Positions 14,748 to 23,146 of a stretch of 32,866 bases of DNA are shown piece by piece. This DNA comes from an uncultured Sediminibacterium sp. Lineage in GTDB: Bacteria > Bacteroidota > Bacteroidia > Chitinophagales > Chitinophagaceae. The notes below the pieces were generated by a model. It had not been told where the DNA came from and searched no databases. It saw nothing but the letters and a program-made list of their open reading frames with translations. Each line of letters begins with the position of its first letter. The stretch's first letter is position 1. Location of the stretch: NCBI RefSeq assembly GCF_946481145.1, contig NZ_CAMLMJ010000033.1, positions 1 through 32,866 on the forward strand, written 5' to 3'. A program made the translations under genes and the position numbers.

Positions 14748-17147
14748 ATGAAGCGTATTGTTTACTTAGCTACTGTTTTTGTTTTATGGAATTTTAGTCA
14801 GTCTGCAAAGGCTCAGTTTATGGATTCGATCATGGACGCACATGCGAGTATCTTTCCCAAAGAAAAAATGCATATTCATTTTGATAAGCAATTATATAAT
14901 AAAGAAGAAACCATCTTTTATAAACTCTACCTGCTGATGGAACAAATGCCCAGTCCGGCGAGCAGAAATGTTTATGTAGACTGGTACGATGTAAATGGTA
15001 AAATGTTGCGTCAAACAGTGGCACCGCTTTTTCAGTCAACCGCGAAAGGGTCTTTTGATATACCCGCCAATTATGCCGGAGAATTCATTCGTGTAAAAGC
15101 CTATACGAGATGGATGTTGAATGATGATACCAGTTTTATATACCAAAAAGATATACAGATTAATAATGGTAAACTTCCCGCTAAAAAAGTAACTGTCATA
15201 CGCACCCGTGTGGAAGTTTTTCCTGAAGGAGGTAACCTGGTGCAGGGTTTAACAGAAAAAGTAGCTTTTAAGGCAACCAATCAGTTTGGTAAACCCATGT
15301 TTGTGAAAGGCGCTGTATTGAATGATAAGAATCTGGTACTCGACTCGCTCAGGATCCTGCACGATGGTATGGGCTTTTTTACGCTGAGGGCTTTGCCGGG
15401 AGAAAATTACCGTGTTGACTGGCTCGATGAAAATGGCACAAGGGGTAGTACGCCTATCAAGGGTATACAAGAAAAAGGAGTAGCCCTCAGTATTCGTGGC
15501 ACAAATGATAAAGCCATTATACAGGTGCAACGTTCGGAGCAGGTTCCTGATAACCAGAAAGAATTGTTTTTACTGGTTCACATGAATGAACACCCTATTT
15601 ATAAGGTGCAACTTAAAATGCCCGAAAAAACCCTGCTCAATACAGCAGTGCCGATTGATGAATTACAAACTGGCATTTTACAATTTTCACTGTTTACGAG
15701 CGACTGGCAACCATTGGAAGAAAGAATATTGTTTGTGAACAACCATTTTCATGAGTTTAATGCCAAAGTAAATCCAGGTATTATTAATCTTGAAAAAAGA
15801 GGTAAAAATATCCTGGAAATATTTGTTTCAGATACGGCCGAAACAAATATGTCGATATCTATTACAGATGCTGCACTATCCGGACAGGAAACCTTTAATA
15901 TTTTCTCCGACTTTTTGTTGACTAATCAGTTGAGGGGGTATATACATAACCCTGCTTTTTATATGATCAGCGATGCGGATAGCATCACCAGCAGACTGGA
16001 TCTTGTTATGTTAACCAATGGATGGAGAAAGTTCGATTGGGATAAAATAAAAGCCGCTAAAGAACCAGTGCTACAATTTCCACCGGAAACAGACTTTATG
16101 AAAATTGAAGGAAAAGTGTATGGTCTGGAAAATAGTGGTGGTGCCGGCACACAGCTCAACCTGGTGATGGTTAACAAAGACAGTAGTGTAAGTATGTATT
16201 TTGTTCCCGTACAAAAAGACGGCGGGTTTGAAGAAAAAGATGTTTTCTTCTTTGACACGGCTCGGGTTTATTACAATTTAAATGATACCAAAAAACTAGG
16301 AGGAAGGGTTACACAGGTTCAGATGAACAATGGACTCTTAAAAAAACAACCAGGCAGCACCACTAAAGTAGATGAACAGTCGGGTTTGCAATTAAGTTCT
16401 GACAGCCTGGCTTTGGCACGCATGAATTTGTTTTTACTCGAGGAAGAAAAACTGAGAAAAAGTATGGCTTCTGCAACACTGCAGGAAGTGGTTGTGAAAG
16501 CCAAAACAAAAAGCCCCATGCAGATCATGGATGAGAAATATGCATCTGGACTTTTTTCCGGCGGAGATGCTTATAGTTTTGACCTTACACAAGACAGAAC
16601 CATTGGCGCATTTAATGTGCTGTCTTACCTACAGGGAAAAGTGGCCGGATTACAAATTACCGGCTCGGGCTCAAATATGTCGATGAGCTGGCGCGGTGGT
16701 ACTCCTTCTTTATACCTGAATGAAACCCCTGCTAACCTCGATTTCATACAGACTTTGCCCATGAGTGATGTTGCCTATATTAAAGTGTTACGCCCCCCGT
16801 TTTTTGGATCAGCAGTAGGTGGCGGATCAGGCGCTATTGCTATTTATACTAAAAAAGGAGATGATGCCCGGAAATCAGATCCAAATAAAAAAGGAATGGA
16901 ATCAACCATATTGGCCGGTTATTCGCGTTTCAAAGAATTTTATCACCCTAATTACGAGCAAGACCAGACCTACGATGCCGACTCAAGGAGCACACTGTAC
17001 TGGAACCCATACATCCTTACCAATAAAAAATCACCCAGGTTCAGGGTAGAATTTTATAACAACGATTTTTCCAAAAGATTACAGGTTGTACTGGAAGGAA
17101 TCAATGCAGACGGGAAGATTACACGTACGGTGAGGTATTTGGAGTAA
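14748..17147 (+). CDS. Exported MG2-like protein with a TonB-receptor plug domain but no barrel
   Basis: This 799-residue secreted protein has a signal peptide (MKRIVYLATVFVLW... ending near SAKAQ). Residues 35-150 (EKMHIHFDKQLYNKEETIFY) resemble the macroglobulin MG2 domain that opens many Bacteroidota proteins of this kind. The middle is beta-rich and unrecognised. Residues about 580-700 (LQEVVVKAKTKSP, NVLSYLQGKVAGLQITG, LYLNETPANLDFIQTLPMSDVAYIKVLRP and GGGSGAIAIYTKKG) are a plug domain as in SusC-like receptors. No barrel follows, only about 90 residues. It probably sits at the periplasmic side of the outer membrane; partner and cargo are unknown. A heptad-repeat hairpin separates it from the convergent phytase gene. 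Confidence 0.8.
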   Translation: MKRIVYLATVFVLWNFSQSAKAQFMDSIMDAHASIFPKEKMHIHFDKQLYNKEETIFYKLYLLMEQMPSPASRNVYVDWYDVNGKMLRQTVAPLFQSTAKGSFDIPANYAGEFIRVKAYTRWMLNDDTSFIYQKDIQINNGKLPAKKVTVIRTRVEVFPEGGNLVQGLTEKVAFKATNQFGKPMFVKGAVLNDKNLVLDSLRILHDGMGFFTLRALPGENYRVDWLDENGTRGSTPIKGIQEKGVALSIRGTNDKAIIQVQRSEQVPDNQKELFLLVHMNEHPIYKVQLKMPEKTLLNTAVPIDELQTGILQFSLFTSDWQPLEERILFVNNHFHEFNAKVNPGIINLEKRGKNILEIFVSDTAETNMSISITDAALSGQETFNIFSDFLLTNQLRGYIHNPAFYMISDADSITSRLDLVMLTNGWRKFDWDKIKAAKEPVLQFPPETDFMKIEGKVYGLENSGGAGTQLNLVMVNKDSSVSMYFVPVQKDGGFEEKDVFFFDTARVYYNLNDTKKLGGRVTQVQMNNGLLKKQPGSTTKVDEQSGLQLSSDSLALARMNLFLLEEEKLRKSMASATLQEVVVKAKTKSPMQIMDEKYASGLFSGGDAYSFDLTQDRTIGAFNVLSYLQGKVAGLQITGSGSNMSMSWRGGTPSLYLNETPANLDFIQTLPMSDVAYIKVLRPPFFGSAVGGGSGAIAIYTKKGDDARKSDPNKKGMESTILAGYSRFKEFYHPNYEQDQTYDADSRSTLYWNPYILTNKKSPRFRVEFYNNDFSKRLQVVLEGINADGKITRTVRYLE

Positions 17148-17151
17148 GGGG

Positions 17152-17259
17152 TAGGTGCTAGGTGCTAGGTACTAGGTACTAGGTGTTAGGTGTTAGGTGT
17201 TAGCTGTTAGCCTTTAGGCGCACACTAGTACCTAGTACCTAGCACCTAACACCTAAGCC
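17152..17259. repeat. TAGGTNN heptad-repeat hairpin between convergent genes
   Basis: Ten uninterrupted heptamers, all beginning TAG, fill 17152-17221 (TAGGTGC x2, TAGGTAC x2, TAGGTGT x3, TAGCTGT, TAGCCTT, TAGGCGC). Five facing heptamers fill 17225-17259 (CTAGTAC x2, CTAGCAC, CTAACAC, CTAAGCC). Positions 17162-17182 pair perfectly with 17225-17245, and wobble pairing extends this by another heptad. The element exactly fills the space between two converging genes, so it may act as a bidirectional transcription end. Confidence 0.85.
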
Positions 17260-18315
17260 CTATTCCCCCTTCAACCCTGCTTTCTTAGCAATTATTTCCC
17301 AGGGATAGAATTGAAATGTTTTGTCTGTACTCATTGCAACAAATAGTCCACCTTTAAAGCCAGGTAACGTAAAAGAAGTAACATCACTACCATCACTTTG
17401 GTCTGTTGAAACAGGTACTGATTTGATCAGCGAATGATTATGGGGCTGATTATTTCTGCCTTCTCTTGCATAAATATTGAATCGATTGGCTGATTGGTCA
17501 GATACAAGTATATAACCAGTGCCATCATTGAATTTATAAATGGAGATCCCTTCATTATCTTCCTTAAAATCTCCCTGTCCGAAAACAGCCAGTTCCTCAT
17601 TTCCTTTTTCAGGATCTGCATAATACTTTCTGATACCAAACTGCTCATCTGAATAATAAACATAACCAAGTTCATTATCTACTGCAATCGACTCTATTTC
17701 CTTCTTACCGGAAAATTTACCGAATGTTCTCACGAGGGTTCCTTTTACTACTCCATGTCCATTGTCTGATAGGAGGTACTGCTCAAGATATCCTTCAGCA
17801 GGTCCTGATTTACGGCCAACAATGGCAAAGATGGCATTATCTGCAGGGCGCTTATACAAAGCAATACCCATTGGGTGACGCAGGCTGTCTTTTACGAATA
17901 CTTCAATACCACCGCTGTCTATTGCAGCCATATCGGGCAAACGAAAAATCCTGATGCTGTTTCTGTCTCTTTCTGTGGCTACTGCAATATCTGTCTTTGT
18001 TCCATTGAGAATGAGACCATAAGCAATATCAACATTATTCATTCTTTTGAGTCCGGTGACTGACCTGTTTCGGTCGATTTTTCCATCAAGTCCAAATACA
18101 TATAAACCACCATTTTCTTTGTGCTTATCTGTACCAATGATGATACTATTGGATGGATTGACGCTATCGATCCAGATAGCGGGATCGTCGCTGTCATCAA
18201 ATACGGTATCTGTTACCACCGTTGGTTTTAGTGCAGCTTCATCATTTTGTGCTGGTTCATTTTTGCAGGCAAAAGCAAATAGTATAACTGCAATGGGGAA
18301 GATTTTTTTTTGCAT
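17260..18315 (-). CDS. Beta-propeller phytase lipoprotein
   Basis: This 351-residue lipoprotein has an export signal ending FAFAC (Cys17). The body matches beta-propeller (3-)phytases: DDPAIWIDSVNPSNSIIIGT, GGLYVFGLDGKIDRNRSVTG, LKRMNNVDIAYG, DIAVATERDRNSIRIF, ESIAVDNELGYVYYSDEQFG and KEDNEGISIYKF. The acidic residues of these segments form the calcium- and phosphate-binding face of the six-bladed propeller. The enzyme releases phosphate from inositol hexakisphosphate in a calcium-dependent way. It lies directly downstream of a TonB-dependent receptor, and pairing of such phytases with a receptor recurs in Gram-negative bacteria. The length is normal for the family. A terminator-like hairpin at 18332-18355 lies between the two genes. 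Confidence 0.9.
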   Translation of the reverse strand: MQKKIFPIAVILFAFACKNEPAQNDEAALKPTVVTDTVFDDSDDPAIWIDSVNPSNSIIIGTDKHKENGGLYVFGLDGKIDRNRSVTGLKRMNNVDIAYGLILNGTKTDIAVATERDRNSIRIFRLPDMAAIDSGGIEVFVKDSLRHPMGIALYKRPADNAIFAIVGRKSGPAEGYLEQYLLSDNGHGVVKGTLVRTFGKFSGKKEIESIAVDNELGYVYYSDEQFGIRKYYADPEKGNEELAVFGQGDFKEDNEGISIYKFNDGTGYILVSDQSANRFNIYAREGRNNQPHNHSLIKSVPVSTDQSDGSDVTSFTLPGFKGGLFVAMSTDKTFQFYPWEIIAKKAGLKGE

Positions 18316-18331
18316 TTGAATCAGTTAAATA

Positions 18332-18355
18332 AAACCCCGGAATTACCCGGGGTTT
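18332..18355 (-). terminator. Terminator-like hairpin between receptor and phytase genes
   Basis: AAACCCCGG (18332-18340) and CCGGGGTTT (18347-18355) form a perfect 9-bp stem with a 6-nt loop. On the minus strand TTATTT follows, ahead of the phytase start. It stands 25 bp after the receptor stop codon. Confidence 0.75.
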
Positions 18356-18380
18356 ATGATAAAATTAAGCGGTATGCGTA

Positions 18381-21236
18381 TTATTTGTAAATATCAAACT
18401 TCAATCCAAAGTTAAACCTTGGTCCATAATACTCTAATTGAGCTGTTCTCGACTTATCGCCCTGGTAATAACGCAGCGGCTGGTTGGTAAGGTTATTGGC
18501 TTCTGTAAATATCCTTGTCTTAGGCGTAATGGCATAAGATGCATTGAAGTCAAGGAAGAATTGTTTGTCGTAAAAACGATCATTAAACGCATCTGCATTG
18601 TATCCTGCATCATCACTGTCATCAACATAAGCCGACGTGAAGTTGGCAGAAAGTCTACCTACGAATTGCTTATTCTCATATGAAACCGATAAGTTGAACA
18701 TATGTGGTGCCGCACCCGGTAATTTTACATCGTTTCTTACCAGTGCACCCGATCCGTCATAGATACCATCTGCTTTGGAATGGGTATAGGTATAGTTTGC
18801 GTACACACCAAATCCTTTCCAGATGCCAGGTAAGAAATCAAGTTGTTTTTGTGCAGCCAGTTCGAAACCAAATAAACTTGCACCGTCGCCATTTCTGCGC
18901 TGCGTAAACTGCCAGTTTTCACCTGCACCGATTGGATTGGTTACAGTTGGGAAATCGCGTGAAAATTCAGACTGGGTATATTGCTGATCAAGGAAAGTAT
19001 AGAAGAAACGGTCGATTTTCTTATAGAATACACCTCCAGAAATCAAACCTACAGATCTGTAATATTTCTCAAACATCAGATCCATATTCCATGATCTTAC
19101 CGGTTCCATTTTCGGATTACCTGCACTCAACTCCTGGTCATTTGGATTGATGTTGAAGAAGGGTACCAGGTCATAGTATCTCGGACGGGCAATAGAACGG
19201 GTGATGGCAGATTTTAAAACGGTGTTATTATCAAACTTGTATTTAAGGTTAAGGTTTGGTAAGAAATCGGTATAGTTGTTTTTCAGGTTTGCAATTCCTT
19301 TAAACTGATCACCATCTTCCACAATATTACCGGTATAGTTGATGCTGGTACGTTCGATGCGCAAACCTACATTCGCAAATAAGCGATCGTTGAACTGTTG
19401 CTTCAAAGCGATATATCCTGCTGTAATAGTTTCTTTTGCAGTGAAATTACCCGAAAGGTATTCAGACGGTTCATCACTCTCATCAAATCTTGTAGCGTCT
19501 TTAAGATTCAGACCGCCAAGAAATCCAGGGGCAACAAATAAACCTGCAGCAAATTTTTCACCTGGATAAAACTCAGAAACTGTTTTATCAACTAGTGGTA
19601 ATAAGCTGATGTTGGCAAAATTGGCAGTAGAAGCTCCGATAGGAGTATAGGAGAAGAAATTATTGTTCCTAATTTTCTCTTTGGTACGTAAACGGGCACC
19701 AAATTTCAGCGAACCATTTTGTCCTTTTACAATAGAAACAGGAATTTCGAAATTCAGTTTTGCGTTGATATCTTTTTCAAACTGATCCTGGAACTGTTCT
19801 GTCAGTTCGTTTCTTCTGGTATAAGCTGTTAATGCAGTATTATCTGTGAGATAAGGACGCTGAGGATCGGTTATATCCTGTGTTACAGTGATATTTCTTC
19901 TTCCCATAGAAACATAGCGCTCATGTGGCCTTACTTCAGATGCTCTTGCGAATTGCACACTCCAGTCTGTTTTCAACTTACCAAAAAGGTGCTCACCTTT
20001 TATGGCGAGTGAACGAACACGCTGATCTTCCAGTCTTCTGTTATCGTTGCGGTTATCGTCAATTCCACCTTTTGTTTGCCTGAGTACTTCACCTACATTA
20101 TAACCGCTGATATTGCCTGCTCCATCATAAATCAGGTCTGTTGCAGCATTGCCACGAAAACGGTGGCGAAGACGGAAACGATTTTCTTTATCATCGCGCC
20201 AGTTATAACTACCAGTTACAAAGATGGTATGTAAGGGACTGATTTTATAATCAACCGTAGCAGTTACACTTCTGCGAACCCTCAATACATCGTATATACG
20301 CTGATCATGATCACTTACATAAACTTTGCCATTGGCATCTTTGCTCCATGTAGCTTCAATATTATCTGAACCATAATCATTTCTGTTGAAAGAGCCACTA
20401 ACTACATAGCCCAGCTTATCTTTTGCAAAGCGGCTTCCGGCAATTAAGTTAACAGTGCCGATGAAAGAAGAGCGAATCGGATTGTATCCTCCGGCAACTG
20501 TAGCAGAAAAACGTTTGCCATTTGGAGCAGAACGAGTTACCAGGTTTACAGAACCACCAATGGCATCGGCATCCATATCTGCCGTAAGTGTTTTACTTAC
20601 TTCAATGGTTTGAATCATATCAGCAGGAATAAGATCGAGTTGAACCCTTCTGTTATCGCCTTCTGCAGAAGGAATTCTTTCTCCGTTCAGCGAAACAGCA
20701 TTGAATTCAGGACCCATACCTCTTACAATAATATTACGTGCTTCACCCTGATCGTTCTGCATGGTAACACCAGGTACACGTTTGATAGCGTCACCGATAT
20801 TTGCATCTGGGAAACGACCAATCTGGTCAGCGCTGATGATATTGGTAATATTATCACTGTTTTTTTGCTGGTTAAGTGCTTTGGATTGACCTTTCAAACG
20901 ATCACCCAGTACAATAACGCCTTTAAGTACGTTAACACCAGACTCAAGTGAAACAGTGAATTCAGACACAGTACCTGTGCTGTTAATTGTTTGCGTATAA
21001 TCTTTGTAACCCAGATAGCTAATGGTGAGGGTATGTTTACCGGCAGGTATGTTATAGAACACTGCTGTACCGCTGGTATTAGATACTGCATTAAATTTCT
21101 TATCGTCGAGTGATACATTGGCTCCGGGTAAATTGAGCTTCTGTTCATCGATCACTTTTACTTTGATAACTCCGTTTTGTGCAAAAATGGTTGATGCCAA
21201 TAAAAGGCATAACACACTAATGTAGATATTTTTCAT
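18381..21236 (-). CDS. TonB-dependent receptor (TonB-Xanth-Caul type), probable phytate or inositol-phosphate uptake
   Basis: This 951-residue outer-membrane receptor has a signal peptide (MKNIYISVLCLLLASTIFAQ), a carboxypeptidase-regulatory-like domain (about 22-105) and a plug (about 125-245) with DAIKRVPGVTMQNDQGEARN, IIVRGMGPEFNAVSLNGERI and ADMDADAIGGSVNLVTRSAP. These are typical of the TonB-Xanth-Caul group. A long barrel ends in GPRFNFGLKFDIYK. The ATG at 21236 begins the signal peptide; the longer frame to 21254 is less likely. The phytase lipoprotein follows on the same strand, so cargo such as phytate or its products is a reasonable inference but is not shown by the sequence. Confidence 0.87.
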   Translation of the reverse strand: MKNIYISVLCLLLASTIFAQNGVIKVKVIDEQKLNLPGANVSLDDKKFNAVSNTSGTAVFYNIPAGKHTLTISYLGYKDYTQTINSTGTVSEFTVSLESGVNVLKGVIVLGDRLKGQSKALNQQKNSDNITNIISADQIGRFPDANIGDAIKRVPGVTMQNDQGEARNIIVRGMGPEFNAVSLNGERIPSAEGDNRRVQLDLIPADMIQTIEVSKTLTADMDADAIGGSVNLVTRSAPNGKRFSATVAGGYNPIRSSFIGTVNLIAGSRFAKDKLGYVVSGSFNRNDYGSDNIEATWSKDANGKVYVSDHDQRIYDVLRVRRSVTATVDYKISPLHTIFVTGSYNWRDDKENRFRLRHRFRGNAATDLIYDGAGNISGYNVGEVLRQTKGGIDDNRNDNRRLEDQRVRSLAIKGEHLFGKLKTDWSVQFARASEVRPHERYVSMGRRNITVTQDITDPQRPYLTDNTALTAYTRRNELTEQFQDQFEKDINAKLNFEIPVSIVKGQNGSLKFGARLRTKEKIRNNNFFSYTPIGASTANFANISLLPLVDKTVSEFYPGEKFAAGLFVAPGFLGGLNLKDATRFDESDEPSEYLSGNFTAKETITAGYIALKQQFNDRLFANVGLRIERTSINYTGNIVEDGDQFKGIANLKNNYTDFLPNLNLKYKFDNNTVLKSAITRSIARPRYYDLVPFFNINPNDQELSAGNPKMEPVRSWNMDLMFEKYYRSVGLISGGVFYKKIDRFFYTFLDQQYTQSEFSRDFPTVTNPIGAGENWQFTQRRNGDGASLFGFELAAQKQLDFLPGIWKGFGVYANYTYTHSKADGIYDGSGALVRNDVKLPGAAPHMFNLSVSYENKQFVGRLSANFTSAYVDDSDDAGYNADAFNDRFYDKQFFLDFNASYAITPKTRIFTEANNLTNQPLRYYQGDKSRTAQLEYYGPRFNFGLKFDIYK

Positions 21237-21270
21237 ATTCAGCGTTTGGTACACAATTTTTAATTGCGTG

Positions 21271-21278
21271 CAAAACTA
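21271..21278 (-). promoter_or_regulatory. Candidate -7 box for the phytase-locus receptor
   Basis: The minus strand reads TAGTTTTG, a perfect TAnnTTTG box. It would leave a leader of about 30 nt before the start codon at 21236. No TTG lies at the usual distance upstream, so support is partial. Confidence 0.35.
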
Positions 21279-21343
21279 TCTGCTATGAACAGCCGTATTA
21301 TTTATACCGGGTTATGAATTTGTAATCTAATTGTTACGGCAAT

Positions 21344-21422
21344 GTGAATTGTCAATGGTGAATAGTCAATAGATCCGGAATTTATATTCCCTTCTATTCA
21401 CCATTCACCATTGACAATTCAC
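21344..21422. repeat. GTGAATN-type heptad inverted repeat
   Basis: The left arm (21344-21372) consists of the heptamers GTGAATT, GTCAATG, GTGAATA and GTCAATA plus one base. The right arm (21394-21422) is its reverse complement at 27 of 29 positions, including a perfect 20-bp stretch. The spacer is 21 nt. It begins 14 bp after the fabH stop codon and lies upstream of the receptor gene. The right arm resembles the single-armed repeat at 481-501. Confidence 0.85.
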
Positions 21423-21435
21423 ACTAAATCAAAGA

Positions 21436-22425
21436 TCAATACCCCCATTTCACCCAGGTAGCTCCCCAGGTAAAGCCACCACCAAATGCGGCGAGTACTA
21501 TGTTGTCGCCTTTTTTGAGTTGCTTTTCCCAGTCCCATAAACAGAGCGGAAGGGTGGCGGCGGTTGTGTTGCCGTATTTCTGGATATTGATCATTACTTT
21601 TTCTTTGGGCAATCCCATGCGGTTGGCGGTTGCATCTATGATGCGCAGGTTGGCCTGATGTGGTACCAGCCATGCAATATCATCACCGGTGAGTCCATTT
21701 CTTTCTAGTAGTTCTGCACTTACGTCGGCCATGCCTTTTACAGCAAATTTGAATACAGCCTGACCTTCCTGGTATGCAAAATGTTCTTTGGCCATTACCG
21801 TTTCAACGGTGGCGGGTTTTACTGAACCGCCGGCTTTCATGTGTAGGTAATGACGACCACTTCCATCGCTTCTTAAAATACTGTCCTGAATTCCTGAACC
21901 ATCATTGGTAGGTTCCAGTAAAACGGCACCGGCTCCGTCACCAAAAATAATACAGGTGGCACGATCGGTATAGTCTATGATGGCGCTCATTTTATCAACG
22001 CCTACTACAATTACTTTTTTAAACCTGCCACTTTCAATATACATGGACCCGGTGGTGAGTGCATACAGAAAACCACTGCAAGCAGCACTCATATCATATC
22101 CCCAGGCATTGGTGGCACCTATTTTATCGCAGATGATATTTGCTGTTGCAGGAAATACCATATCCGGGGTAACAGTAGCGCATATTACGCAGTCGATGTC
22201 GAGTGGATCAAGGTTTTTCTTCCTCAAAATTTCCTGGATGGCGGGAACTGCCATATCGCTGCTGCCCTTACCTGGTTCTTTTAAAATTCGTCTTTCTTCT
22301 ATACCTGTACGCGTGCGGATCCATTCATCATTCGTGTCTACCATTTTTTCAAGATCAAAATTGGTAAGCTTGTCTTCCGGAACATATCCGCCAACCGCTG
22401 TAATGGTTGCTGTGAGTTTATTCAT
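21436..22425 (-). CDS. fabH: Beta-ketoacyl-ACP synthase III FabH
   Basis: FabH starts fatty acid synthesis by condensing an acyl-CoA primer with malonyl-ACP. The 329-residue protein carries the full Cys-His-Asn triad: Cys116 in [11 protein letters not shown], His256 in [10 protein letters not shown] and Asn286 in [10 protein letters not shown]. It also has the N-terminal [17 protein letters not shown] signature and the C-terminal GGGFTWGA. The start is well fixed by family alignment ([17 protein letters not shown]). That ATG lies inside the last codons of the PIN-domain gene (8-bp overlap), so it is probably translated from the same message as the toxin-antitoxin pair. FabD is encoded about 17 kb away, not in a common fatty-acid operon. 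Confidence 0.95.
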   Translation of the reverse strand: MNKLTATITAVGGYVPEDKLTNFDLEKMVDTNDEWIRTRTGIEERRILKEPGKGSSDMAVPAIQEILRKKNLDPLDIDCVICATVTPDMVFPATANIICDKIGATNAWGYDMSAACSGFLYALTTGSMYIESGRFKKVIVVGVDKMSAIIDYTDRATCIIFGDGAGAVLLEPTNDGSGIQDSILRSDGSGRHYLHMKAGGSVKPATVETVMAKEHFAYQEGQAVFKFAVKGMADVSAELLERNGLTGDDIAWLVPHQANLRIIDATANRMGLPKEKVMINIQKYGNTTAATLPLCLWDWEKQLKKGDNIVLAAFGGGFTWGATWVKWGY

Positions 22426-22849
22426 TTATCGTTTGATTAATCGTGTCTAAAAATTCTTTAGGTGTTTGTACGAGTAGTCTTTTTGTTTTGAAAAGTTTTG
22501 GGTTTCTGGTTACTATTGTCTGTACGTCTTTTATAGTATATGCGCAAGCTATCTGGATAGCTTCTTCAAAATCGGGGACTGTATTTTCAAGGGCCTTATC
22601 AATAATCGCATCGTCAACCCTGACTGTATTCAGTAATTCGCGCATGTCTCTGATTGCCTGGACAGATTTTGCCTTTCCTTTTAATTTTGCCAGAAGGTAA
22701 AATAAAGTTGTGTAGCTAGTAGCCGCACAATACAGTTCAATCTGCTTTTCATAAGCCAGTTCTATCATTTCTTCTGCTTCTTTGTCGAAGGGTTGTCTTT
22801 CTGCAAAGAAATCAAACAATACATTGGTATCAATAAAAATTTTCCTCAT
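22418..22849 (-). CDS. PIN-domain ribonuclease toxin (VapC-like)
   Basis: This 143-residue PIN domain opens [15 protein letters not shown], with the first catalytic aspartate at Asp7. A second acidic cluster is [13 protein letters not shown] (Asp93, Glu95-Glu96). The C-terminal part [14 protein letters not shown] matches the DxIVTRN segment that carries the last metal-binding acid. PIN toxins cleave RNA, often tRNA. The ATG at 22849 overlaps the antitoxin stop codon (ATGA), and the reading frame ends inside the fabH start region. All catalytic acids appear to be present, so the toxin looks intact. The longer frame to 22894 runs inside the antitoxin gene and is rejected as the start. Confidence 0.87.
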   Translation of the reverse strand: MRKIFIDTNVLFDFFAERQPFDKEAEEMIELAYEKQIELYCAATSYTTLFYLLAKLKGKAKSVQAIRDMRELLNTVRVDDAIIDKALENTVPDFEEAIQIACAYTIKDVQTIVTRNPKLFKTKRLLVQTPKEFLDTINQTINE

Positions 22850-23097
22850 GGATTGTATTTCTCCCAAATAGTTTCGTTCATCAACTCCTGACAAGCCCTT
22901 TCATCCTCCATTTTAAAGGCGCCATGCCATCTTTTGAGGTGGGGAGGGAGTTTCGATTTTTGCTTTTTGGAAGGGCTGGTAATGGCTTTCAGGTACGATT
23001 CTACCAGTTGAGAAACGCTTCGACCCGTTTTTTGTGCGTACTCTTTTGCGTCTCTAATGACCGATTCGTCAATCGAAAGCGTGAGTTTGGTCGACAT
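22846..23097 (-). CDS. Ribbon-helix-helix-like antitoxin (DUF6364-type)
   Basis: This is an 83-residue antitoxin. Its N-terminal strand KLTLSIDESVIRDAKEYA and helix GRSVSQLVESYLKAI have the beta-alpha-alpha pattern of a ribbon-helix-helix DNA-binding domain. The basic linker (SPSKKQKSKLPPHLKRW) and acidic tail (KMEDERACQELMNE) would contact the toxin. It overlaps the PIN gene by 4 bp (ATGA), the usual antitoxin-then-toxin order. The start codon overlaps one of two ATACGTAT palindromes, which suggests it represses its own promoter. It is divergent from ruvA across 66 bp. Confidence 0.85.
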   Translation of the reverse strand: MSTKLTLSIDESVIRDAKEYAQKTGRSVSQLVESYLKAITSPSKKQKSKLPPHLKRWHGAFKMEDERACQELMNETIWEKYNP

Positions 23098-23127
23098 ACG
23101 TATAATTTATAAGCAAAGATACGTATC
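23096..23127. promoter_or_regulatory. Paired ATACGTAT palindromes, candidate antitoxin operator
   Basis: The perfect 8-bp palindrome ATACGTAT occurs at 23096-23103 and 23119-23126 (the second extended to GATACGTATC, 23118-23127). The copies start 23 bp apart, about two helical turns. One covers the antitoxin start codon and the other overlaps its -7 box. This layout suits cooperative binding by a dimeric ribbon-helix-helix repressor. Confidence 0.6.
23114..23121 (-). promoter_or_regulatory. Antitoxin -7 box
   Basis: The minus strand reads TATCTTTG, a perfect TAnnTTTG match placed 17 bp before the antitoxin start codon. No TTG was found at normal -33 spacing. It overlaps the second ATACGTAT palindrome. 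Confidence 0.5.
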
Positions 23128-23146
23128 AATTTTGTTTTTTTAGCCC

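Noticed and set aside
17152..17259. CRISPR-like array
   Set aside because: The units are seven bases long with no spacers, and the two halves face each other. No cas genes are present.
21977..22450. 157-codon open frame on the plus strand
   Set aside because: It is antisense to fabH and the end of the PIN gene, both well supported. It is a by-product of their codon use.
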